Origin: Mucilaginibacter pallidiroseus
GTDB lineage: Bacteria; Bacteroidota; Bacteroidia; Sphingobacteriales; Sphingobacteriaceae
DNA: 64,000 bases
Reading direction: 5' to 3'
Assembly: GCF_007846085.1 (NCBI RefSeq)
Contig: NZ_VOEJ01000001.1
Location: 124,001-188,000 of the forward strand
Positions 9,201-17,468 of this stretch are shown here, piece after piece (position 1 is the first letter of the stretch; every line of letters begins with the position of its first letter). The translations under genes and the position numbers were made by a program. The notes under the pieces are model-generated. The model made no database searches and was not told where the DNA came from. It worked only from the letters and a program-made list of their open reading frames with translations.

Positions 9201-9556
9201 ACATGGGTAAATATGCTGAGCGCAACGGTGCTAAATATCCATGGAGAAACCAGTTTGATTTTAAATTGATCCAGGATATATTCACTAACGTAGGCGGTAA
9301 ACGTAATACGTTACAATTCACTATGGATATATTTAACGTAGGTAACTTAATTAGCAAAAAATCTGGTATCCAGAGATTTGTTAATACACCAAACATCTTG
9401 GTTCCAACTAATGCTGCTTTGGTTAGCAATACTGTACCTCCAACTTTCAGGTTGGCTACTTACAGAAACCAGCTTATCAGCAGCACATTTAGTGATGATG
9501 TTAGCTTAAACTCTACTTACTACATGCAGTTTGGTCTTCGTTATATCTTTAACTAA
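6239..9556 (+). CDS. Oar-like TonB-dependent receptor
   Basis: This 1105-aa outer-membrane protein has a signal peptide ending TAVTFAQ, then a carboxypeptidase-regulatory-like domain (about 22-115; SGTIKDAKGETLIGATVRA). A plug domain follows (about 115-245; TREIATLPTVGRNINELTRMTPQ, AGGNYRQNNITIDGSNFNNQFG). The long beta barrel ends in YYMQFGLRYIFN with a terminal aromatic. The layout matches the Oar group of Bacteroidota receptors rather than SusC. It has no SusD partner. The substrate is unknown and could be a peptide or protein. It is monocistronic, with a -7 promoter upstream and a strong terminator downstream. Confidence 0.92.
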   Translation: MRKHLLLSIMFLFITAVTFAQVTSSSMSGTIKDAKGETLIGATVRATHGPSGTNYAIATNNDGRFSIANMRVGGPYTVTVSYIGYQPQTFSNVTLSLGQTYQLNVTLQNSGQLAEVVVTGNTSRLMNSSRDGASTNINTREIATLPTVGRNINELTRMTPQASSNSTGAIAGGNYRQNNITIDGSNFNNQFGIGSNLPANGAPISLDALEEISVNIAPFDVKQSGFIGTAVNAVTRAGTNDVSGSVYTYWRNQNQQGNKVGDNTPFTKQRFQQNQTGFRVGGPIIKNKLFLFLNGEFSKTTSPGQQFTASTPENPFTVGNTTNVKRPSASDLNMISDYLRTTYGYETGPYQGYDFISKNNKLLARLDWNINDNNRLNIRYNQVESNSPSFVSTSRSPLAAFSQTRTSQYGMQFANSNYYQDQNLYSIAAELNSNFFLFGKKVSNTLRGSYDHQNDPRSSDSEVFPFVDILQSDGSGTTLPYTSFGYEPFTYGNLRDVKTTSIYDYVTWNSGIHNFTVGGQAEFSKVTNGFQRFGTGYYTFASWNDFVTGQKPVDYAITYPLSPGYTQQFPMFKFAQYSLYGQDDIDFGNFRLSPGIRFDLPTYPGVSEIRTHPLVEALTFDGGRRINTGKLPGSRIMVSPRLGFNWDVKGDHSLQIRGGSGIFTGTIPFVWIVSQAGDSGLLQFTQTYIGQNNTPGPFNPDPKAYLPATPPAAGTSIPSAISVMDENLKFPQTWKSNLAVDARLPWGIIGTLEGLYNKDINTVRGINANLVNPQTLNSTSPDHRYFYPAANAAKFINPLTSAGTVNGTGTNAFNAIVLTNGGKGYYWNLTAKLQKTFASGFSGMIAYSKSQAKNQFDGSGDQLLNTWSLTYQNNGNSNNPELSYANYVVPDRLIASVSYRKEYLKHLATTVSVFYEGSTQGRFSYGYTADFNRDGQTNDLIYIPKNPSEITFVPLTVGTGATAVTYTPQQQSDAFFAYIAQDKYLSKNMGKYAERNGAKYPWRNQFDFKLIQDIFTNVGGKRNTLQFTMDIFNVGNLISKKSGIQRFVNTPNILVPTNAALVSNTVPPTFRLATYRNQLISSTFSDDVSLNSTYYMQFGLRYIFN

Positions 9557-9581
9557 GCACTAACTAAATAATTTCCAACAA

Positions 9582-9616
9582 CAAAGCCCCCGAACTTCGG
9601 GGGCTTTGCTGTTTTA
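9582..9616 (+). terminator. Intrinsic terminator of the Oar-like receptor gene
   Basis: Stem CAAAGCCCCCG / CGGGGGCTTTG with a short loop is followed by CTGTTTT. Confidence 0.8.
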
Positions 9617-9650
9617 TAGAGCTTTATTGAATAATTGCCAAATTGAATCT

Positions 9651-9686
9651 AACAGGAAGGCCCGGATCACTCCGGGCTTTCCTGTT
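9651..9686 (-). terminator. Terminator hairpin of purM
   Basis: A 16-bp stem (AACAGGAAGGCCCGGA with its complement, one G:T pair) lies 14 nt past the purM stop. The T tract is poor on the minus strand. It may also back up the convergent receptor terminator. Confidence 0.6.
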
Positions 9687-9699
9687 GAAATAGTGGGTC

Positions 9700-10881
9700 T
9701 TAGTTATAAACAAACTCGCCATAAGGCGATGTCACTGTAACTTGCTTCTGCTCTGCGGCTTCAACACGGCCGATGATTTGGGCATCTACACCGAAGCTTT
9801 TCGAAATGGATATTAGATCTTCGGCAATTTCCTGGGGTACGTAAAGTTCCATACGGTGGCCCATGTTAAATACCTTGTACATTTCCTGCCAACTGGTGTT
9901 TGATTCTTCCTGTATCAGCTTGAACAACGGTGGAATGGGGAACAGGTTATCTTTGATGATGTGCAGGTTGTCGACAAAGTGTAATACCTTAGTTTGCGCA
10001 CCACCGCTGCAATGTACCATGCCGTTTATCTGGCTGCGGTACTTATCAAGCATAGCTTTAATGATTGGAGCATAAGTTCGCGTTGCTGACAGCACCAATT
10101 TACCGGCTGTAACCGTTTGTCCGTTGCCAATATCAACCAGGTCGGTAAGGTTTTTACTGCCCGAAAATACAAGGTCGTAAGGCACTGCAGGGTCGAAGCT
10201 CTCGCTGTATTTATCAGCAACAGTTTTATTAAATACGTCATGACGGGCAGAGGTTAGTCCGTTTGAACCCATGCCGCCGTTATATTCAGTTTCATAAGTA
10301 GCCTGCCCGTATGATGCAAGGCCAACTATTACGTCACCGGGTTTTATGCGGTCGTTGGAGATCACTTCATCACGTTTCATGCGACAGGTAACGGTAGAGT
10401 CGACAATGATGGTACGTACAAGGTCGCCAACATCGGCAGTTTCGCCACCGGTTGAGTAGATGCCGATGCCTGCATCGCGTAGTTGTGCTAAAATTTCTTC
10501 GGTGCCGTTTATTATCGCAGCTATAACTTCGCCCGGTATCAGGTTTTTATTACGGCCAATGGTTGATGAAAGCAGGATATTGTCGGTAGCGCCTACACAA
10601 AGCAGGTCATCCAGGTTCATGATAATCGCATCCTGAGCAATACCTTTCCAAACCGAAATATCGCCGGTTTCTTTCCAGTAGGTGTAGGCTAATGACGATT
10701 TTGTGCCTGCGCCGTCGGCGTGCATAATATTGCAGTATGCAGGGTCGTTAGTCAATATATCGGGAACTATTTTGCAAAAAGCTTTAGGAAAAACGCCTTT
10801 GTCAATATTTTTAATGGCATTGTGTACATCATCTTTTGATGCAGATACACCACGTTGATCGTATCTTTGCGAAGAATTCAT
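9700..10881 (-). CDS. purM: Phosphoribosylformylglycinamidine cyclo-ligase (AIR synthetase)
   Basis: This protein of about 393 aa belongs to the AIR synthase family, which converts FGAM and ATP to AIR in purine synthesis. It is the long form usual in Bacteroidota. Typical motifs are HADGAGTKSSLA, the MNLDDLLCVGA segment and STGGETADVGD. I chose ATG 10881 because the in-frame TTG at 10887 lies inside a -7 promoter element (TATATTTG, 10892-10885). It is not linked to purL, which lies 8 kb away. Confidence 0.94.
   Translation of the reverse strand: MNSSQRYDQRGVSASKDDVHNAIKNIDKGVFPKAFCKIVPDILTNDPAYCNIMHADGAGTKSSLAYTYWKETGDISVWKGIAQDAIIMNLDDLLCVGATDNILLSSTIGRNKNLIPGEVIAAIINGTEEILAQLRDAGIGIYSTGGETADVGDLVRTIIVDSTVTCRMKRDEVISNDRIKPGDVIVGLASYGQATYETEYNGGMGSNGLTSARHDVFNKTVADKYSESFDPAVPYDLVFSGSKNLTDLVDIGNGQTVTAGKLVLSATRTYAPIIKAMLDKYRSQINGMVHCSGGAQTKVLHFVDNLHIIKDNLFPIPPLFKLIQEESNTSWQEMYKVFNMGHRMELYVPQEIAEDLISISKSFGVDAQIIGRVEAAEQKQVTVTSPYGEFVYN
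10862..10869 (+). promoter_or_regulatory. Candidate -7 element for the CLC channel gene
   Basis: TATCTTTG on the plus strand lies inside the purM 5' end. A TTG at 10836-10838 lies 23 nt upstream, roughly where a -33 element would be. Transcription would start near 10876, giving a leader of about 75 nt to ATG 10952. Confidence 0.4.
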
Positions 10882-10884
10882 GGG

Positions 10885-10892
10885 CAAATATA
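10885..10892 (-). promoter_or_regulatory. -7 promoter element abutting the purM start codon
   Basis: TATATTTG on the minus strand is followed by CCC and then the ATG. Transcription would begin at or just next to the start codon, so the mRNA may be leaderless. Confidence 0.45.
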
Positions 10893-10951
10893 CTGCTTAA
10901 TAACTTTTGAGCCATAAAATTATTACATTGCCCGCCCCGCACCACAGGCCT

Positions 10952-12730
10952 ATGTTAAAATCTATTCAATATAAAGTAACCCGTTGGCGCCTTAAGCGTA
11001 ATAGCCAACGTAATTTTTTAATTTATTGCAGTGTATTTGCGGGCTTACTAGGCGGCCTTGCTGCTGTAGCACTTAAGTTTTTGGTTCACTTTATGGAAGA
11101 TGTTAGCCGTAACATTTCCTCATATTTTCCATACCATATCATTTATATTTTTTTACCTGCGCTCGGTATCTTGCTAACGGTAGCATGGCAGCACCTCATA
11201 AACCGCGACCGTATGCAAAAGGGGATAGGCAGTATCCTTGTTAGTATCAAGAAGAACCGGTCAAATATCCGCTCAAATAATGTTTACTCGCATCTCATTA
11301 CCAGTTCGCTCACTGTAGGTTTTGGTGGCTCGTCTGGGCTGGAAGCTCCTATCGTATGCACAGGTGCGGCAATCGGCTCAAATATCGGGCGTGTTTTTAA
11401 TCTGAGCCCTTATGAAAAAACAGTGTTGCTTGCCGCCGGTACATCGGCAGGTATTGCAGCAGTATTTAACAGCCCTATAGCCGGGGTGTTGTTCTCGCTC
11501 GAATTGTTAATTGGCGAAATAACTATACCGACGTTTATACCGCTGCTCATAGCATCTGCAACCGGGGTAGTGGTATCCAAAGTATTATATTCTGGTCAGT
11601 TGTTTCACCTGGTTACGGATGGCTGGAAGTTAAGTGCGCTTCCATTTTACATTATACTTGGTGTGTTAAGCGGATGGACGGCCGTATACATAGCTAAAGT
11701 TGCGGGCAAGCTGGAGAAAGGATTGTTTGCTAAACAAAACCGGTATGTGCAAGCTATTTTAGGCGGCCTGCTGCTGGGTGTCATCATACTTATTTTCCCC
11801 GCGCTGTTTGGTGAGGGGTATCATTACCTGCAGGCCATATTGAACGGCAATCTGCAGCTATTGAAAGAGGAATCGTTATTTAGCCAATGGCTTGATGAGC
11901 CCTGGGTAATGCTTTTATTTATAGCTGCGCTGATTTTAATGAAAATTGTTGCCGCAGGTATAACTATTGGCTCCGGTGGTAACGGCGGTACCTTTGCACC
12001 AACCATGTTTATGGGCGCTTTTTTAGGTTTATTTGTTGCTTTTGCCGTTAACCAAACCGGGCTTATACATTTAAGCACCAGTAACTTTATAGCCGTAGGC
12101 ATGGCCGGCGCCTTAAGCGGTGTGTTGCATGCACCTTTAACCGCAATATTCCTGATTGCCGAAATTACCGGGGGGTACGTGCTTTTTATCCCGCTTATGA
12201 TTGTGTCTGCTATCTCTTATATTATATCGCGCATATCCAATAAGCACAATATGTACTGGCACGATTTAATTCATGAAAAGAATATCGACCCAGGGCAAGA
12301 TTATGGTATGTTGAATGCTATTAGCCTTGAAAATATCATCAACCGGAAATTTACAGCCATAAATAGGGACATGCCACTGGCTGATTTTTATAAGATAATG
12401 GCTGGTAGCGATGCCAACATTTTTGCTGTATTAAGCAGCAATCAGGAACTTTTAGGTGTGATATGGATGGATGAAATACGCCGGCATATGTTTAATGCGG
12501 ACGAAGACATAAGCACGGTTACTGATATTATGGTTGCTCCACCTGCCACTATTGATCCCGAACAGCCTGTTAATACGGTTATGGATATGTTTGATAAGAT
12601 CGATGTTTGGCAATTACCTGTAGTTAGTAATGGCCGATTCCTCGGCTTTGTTTCTAAATCGGCTTTGCTAAGCAAATATCGCGAAGTGTTTATACGTCAA
12701 CATAACGAGGCTGACCTTTTTTCGCGCTAA
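10952..12730 (+). CDS. CLC-family chloride channel/antiporter with C-terminal CBS domains
   Basis: This protein of about 592 aa has some ten hydrophobic segments. It carries the CLC signature stretches GGSSGLEAP (the Glu is the gating glutamate in GREGP-type motifs) and GSGGNGGTFAPTMFMGA (the GxFxP anion-binding motif). Two CBS domains follow (about residues 445-590; SLENIINRKFTAINRDMPLADF, VTDIMVAPPATIDPEQPVNTVMDMF), which usually bind adenine nucleotides. It moves chloride or similar anions across the inner membrane. ATG 10952 is preferred; an in-frame TTG at 10907 would add 15 residues. It converges with the AAA ATPase gene, 10 nt away. Confidence 0.9.
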   Translation: MLKSIQYKVTRWRLKRNSQRNFLIYCSVFAGLLGGLAAVALKFLVHFMEDVSRNISSYFPYHIIYIFLPALGILLTVAWQHLINRDRMQKGIGSILVSIKKNRSNIRSNNVYSHLITSSLTVGFGGSSGLEAPIVCTGAAIGSNIGRVFNLSPYEKTVLLAAGTSAGIAAVFNSPIAGVLFSLELLIGEITIPTFIPLLIASATGVVVSKVLYSGQLFHLVTDGWKLSALPFYIILGVLSGWTAVYIAKVAGKLEKGLFAKQNRYVQAILGGLLLGVIILIFPALFGEGYHYLQAILNGNLQLLKEESLFSQWLDEPWVMLLFIAALILMKIVAAGITIGSGGNGGTFAPTMFMGAFLGLFVAFAVNQTGLIHLSTSNFIAVGMAGALSGVLHAPLTAIFLIAEITGGYVLFIPLMIVSAISYIISRISNKHNMYWHDLIHEKNIDPGQDYGMLNAISLENIINRKFTAINRDMPLADFYKIMAGSDANIFAVLSSNQELLGVIWMDEIRRHMFNADEDISTVTDIMVAPPATIDPEQPVNTVMDMFDKIDVWQLPVVSNGRFLGFVSKSALLSKYREVFIRQHNEADLFSR

Positions 12731-12740
12731 TGGTTGTATG

Positions 12741-13478
12741 CTACTCACCAAGCAGATCGTTCAGCATCTGCTTGTGGTTGTTAAGAAAATAGCGGGTAAC
12801 CATGTAGTGCTCGGTATCCTCATATTTTACTTGTTTAATGCCCCATTCATCTAACTGATATATTATAGCATTGGGATAGGCCAGCAGGATAGGAGAGTGC
12901 GTGGCGATTATAAATTGCGAACCTCCATTTACCAATTTGTCCATAACGGATAAGGCTGCTAGTTGGCGTGATGGAGACAATGCCGCCTCGGGCTCGTCAA
13001 AAATATATAAACCGTTGCCTTTAAGTTTATCTGTAAGTATTTGCATAAAGGCTTCTCCGTGCGATCGCTCGTGGAGTGGTTGATATGGCGGGTAATAAGG
13101 ATTATTGCCATCACCAATTTCCTGATCCATATAAGTTGCCACATTATAAAAGCTTTCGGCTCGCAGAAAGTAATAGTCGGTTGGCTTTTTATAGTTCCTG
13201 ATGATATGCAGATATCGGTGTAGCCTTGAGGCATTATCATGTGTACTTATCTGCACGTTTTTGCTACCGCCTTCAATACTGAAGCCCATGCTTAAGGCAA
13301 TAGCTTCTATTAAGGTAGATTTGCCGCTGCCGTTTTCGCCGACAATAAATGTAACATCCTGGTGGAAACCAAGTGATTGCAATCCTTGTATGGCCGGAAT
13401 ATTAAAAGGATAAACATCGAATGAACTAACTTCATCGCGCTTAAGTACGATCTCTTTTAAATAGGGTTTCGCTTCCAA
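12741..13478 (-). CDS. AAA/ABC-like ATPase (RecF-type nucleotide-binding fold)
   Basis: This small ATPase, about 245 aa, has Walker A GENGSGKS, the ABC-like signature region LSPSRQLAAL, Walker B LYIFDEPE and the H-loop ATHSP. It lacks membrane segments and a long coiled coil. Similar proteins occur as solitary genes in many bacteria and have no assigned role. The frame stays open to a TTG at 13523, but that codon lies in the loop of the glutamine synthetase terminator. I therefore favour TTG 13478 (followed by EAKPYLKEI). The true start remains uncertain. Confidence 0.8.
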   Translation of the reverse strand: MEAKPYLKEIVLKRDEVSSFDVYPFNIPAIQGLQSLGFHQDVTFIVGENGSGKSTLIEAIALSMGFSIEGGSKNVQISTHDNASRLHRYLHIIRNYKKPTDYYFLRAESFYNVATYMDQEIGDGNNPYYPPYQPLHERSHGEAFMQILTDKLKGNGLYIFDEPEAALSPSRQLAALSVMDKLVNGGSQFIIATHSPILLAYPNAIIYQLDEWGIKQVKYEDTEHYMVTRYFLNNHKQMLNDLLGE

Positions 13479-13503
13479 CGTTTTCTTAAATATAGTGTAA
13501 ACT

Positions 13504-13542
13504 AAAAAGCCACTAACTCTCAATACAAGTTAGTGGCTTTTT
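13504..13542 (-). terminator. Intrinsic terminator of the glutamine synthetase gene
   Basis: Perfect 15-bp stem AAAAAGCCACTAACT / AGTTAGTGGCTTTTT with a 9-nt loop. On the minus strand it ends in TTTTT, 15 nt past the stop codon. Confidence 0.85.
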
Positions 13543-13557
13543 GTTGATAAGTTGCCG

Positions 13558-15732
13558 TTACTTTATAAATAGCAGCTCCCTGAATTTTGGTAGTGGCCAT
13601 AGGCTGTCGTCAACAAGTTGCTCCAGCTTGTCAACGTGATAGCGTATAGGTGCAAAAAAGCTTTTTACCTGCTCATCATATTGTATTGCACGTTCGCGGA
13701 TGTCTTCAACAGCGTTTGCTTTTTTACGCTCATCTATCATCTGCTCAACATTGGTTTTAATGAAGTTTACATGTTCCGATATTTTGCGGATGATGTCCAG
13801 TTGGGCTGCATAATCATCAGCAGTTAGTCCGATATCTTTTAAGCCCCTTACATTTTCAATTAATTTTGATTGATAATTAAGCGCCGCAGGGATGATGGTA
13901 TTTAAAACCAGTTCGCCCATAACGCGGGCCTCTATTTGTAATTTCTTGTAATAACTATCAAGCAGTATCTCATGGCGGGCATGCGCTTCACGGCTGGTAA
14001 ATACGCCGGTTTCGGCAAACAGGTTTTCGGCCTTTTCAGATATCATGGCATCAAGCGCTTTAGGCGTGGTTTTGATGTTGGTTAAGCCTCGTTTTTCAGC
14101 CTCCTGTTCCCATTGCTCGCTGTAGCCGTTACCTTCGAAGCGAATGCTGCGCGACTCCTTTATGTAGCGCTTGATGATTGTCATCAAGGCTACGTCTTTC
14201 TTCTCGCCTTTTTTGATCAGCTTATCAACGTCATATTTAAACTTGCGTAGCTGATCGGCCATAATCAGGTTAAGCACCGTCATCGGGCTGGCCGAGTTTG
14301 CCGACGAGCCTACCGCGCGCAGCTCAAATTTATTCCCGGTAAAGGCAAAGGGCGAGGTGCGGTTACGGTCGGTGTTGTCTTTTAAAATCTGCGGTATTTT
14401 AGGAATGCCCTGCCACAATGAGTTTTCTTCTTTTATTTTTTTGCTCAGGCGAGAAGTGTCTATTTCATCAAGCACCTCGTTTAACTGGCTACCTAAAAAT
14501 ATCGACATAATTGCCGGTGGGGCCTCGTTTGCGCCCAGGCGGTGGTCGTTATTAACTGATGCTATTGATGCACGAAGTAAATCGGCATGTTCATGCACGG
14601 CTTTAATGGTGTTTACAAAAAATGCCAGGAACATCAGGTTATTTTTCGGCGTTTTGCCCGGCGACAACAGATTTTTACCAGTGTTGGTTATGAGCGACCA
14701 GTTATTGTGCTTGCCTGAGCCGTTAATGCCTGCATATGGTTTTTCGTGCAACAATACTTTAAAGTGGTGGCGTTTGGCTACACGATCCATAATATCCATT
14801 AATAATTGGTTATGATCGATAGCCAGGTTTATTTCCTCGTAAACAGGGGCACATTCAAATTGTGATGGGGCAACTTCATTGTGGCGCGTTTTTAATGGAA
14901 TGCCCAATTGCAGAGCTTCAGTTTCCATATCCTGCATAAAGGCATACACCCGGCTCGGTATGGAGCCGAAGTAATGATCTTCCAATTGCTGGTTTTTAGC
15001 GGACATGTGGCCAAATAAGGTACGGCCCGTTAAATACAGATCGGGGCGGGCGTTGAACAGGGCTATATCAACCAAAAAGTATTCCTGCTCAATACCTAAT
15101 GAGGCATTTACTTTTTCAATACTCTTATCAAAGTAATGGCAAACGTCAACCGCAGCTTTATCAAGCACGCTTAGTGCCTTTAGCAAAGGTACTTTATAGT
15201 CAAGCGCTTCGCCGGTGTATGACACAAAAACTGTAGGGATGCATAACGTGCGGCCCATAATAAATGCAGGCGATGACGGGTCCCATGCGGTATAGCCGCG
15301 GGCCTCGAATGTATTACGGATACCTCCGCTCGGGAAACTAGATGCATCCGGCTCCTGTTGGGCAAGTGCATCGCCACTAAAGCGTTCTATGGCTCCGCCG
15401 TCGGCAGTTGGCTCAAAAAATGCGTCGTGCTTTTCGGCAGTGGTGCCTGTGAGGGGTTGAAACCAGTGCGTATAATGTGTTGCACCCTTGCCCATTGCCC
15501 ATGACCGCATAGATGAAGCTACCTGGTCGGCCATATCTCGCGGAATGGCAATACCATTATCAATGGCATTTACTATAACACTGTAAGCATCGGCCGAAAG
15601 ATATTCTTTCATTTTTTGCTTATCGAACACATTAGAGCCGAAATAATCTGAGATTTTATTTGAAGGCGCTTTTACTTCAGGTACCGCGCGGTCAAGCACA
15701 GCTTTAAGAGCCTCGAAACGAATGTTGGGCAT
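13558..15732 (-). CDS. glnN: Glutamine synthetase type III
   Basis: This protein of about 724 aa has the size of GSIII (type I enzymes are about 450). It makes glutamine from glutamate, ammonia and ATP in the cytosol. GSIII-like stretches include YTAWDPSSPAFI, GINGSGKHNNWSL (ATP/glutamate loop), RLGANEAPPAIMS and TSPFAFTGNKFELRAVGSSAN. ATG 15732 is preferred over the in-frame TTG at 15759, which falls in the -7 element (TATTTTTG, 15764-15757). It diverges from a porin gene over a long AT-rich region, so the pair may form a nitrogen-related locus. Confidence 0.95.
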   Translation of the reverse strand: MPNIRFEALKAVLDRAVPEVKAPSNKISDYFGSNVFDKQKMKEYLSADAYSVIVNAIDNGIAIPRDMADQVASSMRSWAMGKGATHYTHWFQPLTGTTAEKHDAFFEPTADGGAIERFSGDALAQQEPDASSFPSGGIRNTFEARGYTAWDPSSPAFIMGRTLCIPTVFVSYTGEALDYKVPLLKALSVLDKAAVDVCHYFDKSIEKVNASLGIEQEYFLVDIALFNARPDLYLTGRTLFGHMSAKNQQLEDHYFGSIPSRVYAFMQDMETEALQLGIPLKTRHNEVAPSQFECAPVYEEINLAIDHNQLLMDIMDRVAKRHHFKVLLHEKPYAGINGSGKHNNWSLITNTGKNLLSPGKTPKNNLMFLAFFVNTIKAVHEHADLLRASIASVNNDHRLGANEAPPAIMSIFLGSQLNEVLDEIDTSRLSKKIKEENSLWQGIPKIPQILKDNTDRNRTSPFAFTGNKFELRAVGSSANSASPMTVLNLIMADQLRKFKYDVDKLIKKGEKKDVALMTIIKRYIKESRSIRFEGNGYSEQWEQEAEKRGLTNIKTTPKALDAMISEKAENLFAETGVFTSREAHARHEILLDSYYKKLQIEARVMGELVLNTIIPAALNYQSKLIENVRGLKDIGLTADDYAAQLDIIRKISEHVNFIKTNVEQMIDERKKANAVEDIRERAIQYDEQVKSFFAPIRYHVDKLEQLVDDSLWPLPKFRELLFIK

Positions 15733-15756
15733 AATGCTAATAGGTTGGTTTCGTCT

Positions 15757-15764
15757 CAAAAATA
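15757..15764 (-). promoter_or_regulatory. -7 promoter element for glnN
   Basis: TATTTTTG on the minus strand matches TAnnTTTG and gives a leader of about 18 nt to ATG 15732. Confidence 0.5.
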
Positions 15765-16342
15765 TAAAATCATTTATATACCCGGCGTTTTAGCAGGGAT
15801 AATATTAACCAAAAATTATAACCACTTAATTACAGCGTTTACCGCTCAATTACATTTATTCTCTGAATAAAAGGGCCATAAATAAATATCAATGTTTTAT
15901 TTCATGTCTTTTAAATGAAATGGTTATGTTTTTCCATTGTTTTTTACGAAAGCTTGGTTATTAATTCAAAAATTGAATCTTGTTTAATTGTATTTTGCCT
16001 TATAATAGGTTGGATATGATAAAAATTTCAATAATCAATGTTCAAATATTTAATATTATTAAAAATAGTCTTGTTGTTTTGAATATTATTCAATATTTTA
16101 GGGCTTAATTGATATAATTTCAATACATATTTATATATATGTTACTTTTTAATATTCTTCAAACAGGATAAATTACCAAATATCTGTAATTGGTAATAGA
16201 TAGGTAAAGAGAAGGGGCTTATTTGAAGGAAAGATGATTAGCGGGGTTGATCGTGTTAAACAGATGTGTTAAAAGTTTCTTGCAATCCAACAAAACACTA
16301 TAAAACCATAATTAACAAACACTAAAAATTAAACCCTTTATC
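15765..16342. other. Long AT-rich divergent region between glnN and the porin gene
   Basis: About 580 nt of very AT-rich DNA (especially 15990-16160) with no credible ORF. A TTGCA at 16280-16284 resembles a sigma-54 -12 half, but no GG lies at the right spacing. It may be a regulatory region with intrinsic curvature. No specific site was identified. Confidence 0.4.
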
Positions 16343-17386
16343 ATGAAAAAAAAATTTCTACTTTTTTCTTTATTGGTAGCCTGTGCATTTGTAGCTAAAG
16401 CACAGGATACAACAAAAACAGATCCGCCGCTAACCATATCAGGCTCTGTTGATACTTATTTTAAGTATGATTTTGCTAAACGTAGTAATATCCCCACCAG
16501 CTTCGCGTCCGATCAAAATTCGGTATCAATAGGTATGGTAGACCTTGCCCTTAAAAAGAAGGTTGGCAAAGCGGCTTTTGTAGGTGAGCTGTCTTTCGGT
16601 CCGCGTGGGCAATCACAGTCTATTCCCCCGTCAGCAACAGATGGAAGTTATCACATCCAAAACCTGTATGTATCTTACGACGTAACCGATCAGTTTAACT
16701 TAACAGCCGGTTACATGGCCACGTTTGTAGGGTATGAAGTTATTGCGCCTGCAGGTAATTTTAACTACTCAACATCATATCTGTTTACCAATGGGCCGTT
16801 CCAAAACCCTGGCTTCAAAGCAACCTATGCGTTCAGCAGTAAAGCAAGCTTAATGGCCGGTATCTTCAACGATTCATGGAACTATTACCAGTCCATAAAC
16901 CAGGTTAATACATTTGGTGCCCAGCTAATGGTTTCGCCGGTTGAGGGCTGGACAGCTTACGTAAACCTGTTAACGGGCAAACTATCAGGTACAGAAATCG
17001 ACCTGACTACCTCTTATCAAATTACAAATGCTTTTAAACTCGGCTTAAATGCGGCTACGTTCTCGGCAGCAGATGCTGTAGGTACAGGCGGTTTTAGCGG
17101 TGTAGCTTTATACCCGCAGCTTGCAGTTGCCAAAGATGTTACACTTGGGTTAAGAGGGGAGTATTTTAAAACCAAGAATGGTACTTACACAACATTCGGC
17201 CCGGCGCCGGGTAGTTCTGTAACAGCAATTACATTTACAGCCAATATAAAAAGCGGGCCGCTTACTTTTATCCCGGAGTTTAGGCTTGATAATAATAAGG
17301 ATATAAACGATGGCTTTTTAAACAAGGCAGGTATGCCAACTAAAAACGCATCGCAGTTTTTGTTAGCTGCCGTATATTCGTTTTAA
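16343..17386 (+). CDS. Outer-membrane beta-barrel porin (BBP2-like)
   Basis: This 347-aa protein has a signal peptide (MKKKFLLFSLLVACAFVAKA) and alternating amphipathic strands to a terminal aromatic (AAVYSF). Segments such as ISGSVDTYFKYDF, LTAGYMATFVGYEVI and NYSTSYLFTNGPFQNPGFKATY resemble the OmpL-like porin-2 family of Bacteroidota. Members often lie beside ammonium transporter or glutamine synthetase genes. Here it faces glnN, which suggests a role in uptake of small nitrogenous solutes. That role is inferred from context only. A terminator follows. Confidence 0.8.
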   Translation: MKKKFLLFSLLVACAFVAKAQDTTKTDPPLTISGSVDTYFKYDFAKRSNIPTSFASDQNSVSIGMVDLALKKKVGKAAFVGELSFGPRGQSQSIPPSATDGSYHIQNLYVSYDVTDQFNLTAGYMATFVGYEVIAPAGNFNYSTSYLFTNGPFQNPGFKATYAFSSKASLMAGIFNDSWNYYQSINQVNTFGAQLMVSPVEGWTAYVNLLTGKLSGTEIDLTTSYQITNAFKLGLNAATFSAADAVGTGGFSGVALYPQLAVAKDVTLGLRGEYFKTKNGTYTTFGPAPGSSVTAITFTANIKSGPLTFIPEFRLDNNKDINDGFLNKAGMPTKNASQFLLAAVYSF

Positions 17387-17426
17387 AAAAGACTACTTTA
17401 TTAAATATTAACAGGTTATATTTAAA

Positions 17427-17465
17427 GGCATCTGCATGGATTGTGCAGGTGCCTTATCTTTTTAG
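17427..17465 (+). terminator. Terminator of the porin gene
   Basis: Stem GGCATCTGCA / TGCAGGTGCC (one wobble pair) with a 7-nt loop is followed by TTATCTTTTT. The end of the run reaches almost to the next start codon. Confidence 0.65.
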
Positions 17466-17468
17466 TAT

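Noticed and set aside
15757..15759. TTG start codon giving a 733-aa glutamine synthetase
   Set aside because: The codon belongs to the -7 element TATTTTTG. ATG 15732 gives the expected N-terminus.
16231..16269. 12-codon ORF (MISGVDRVKQMC) in the porin leader
   Set aside because: It has a single Cys, no terminator nearby, and no link to cysteine metabolism. It is expected by chance.
16268..16284. Possible sigma-54 promoter before the porin
   Set aside because: TTGCA is present, but no GG lies at the required -24 spacing.
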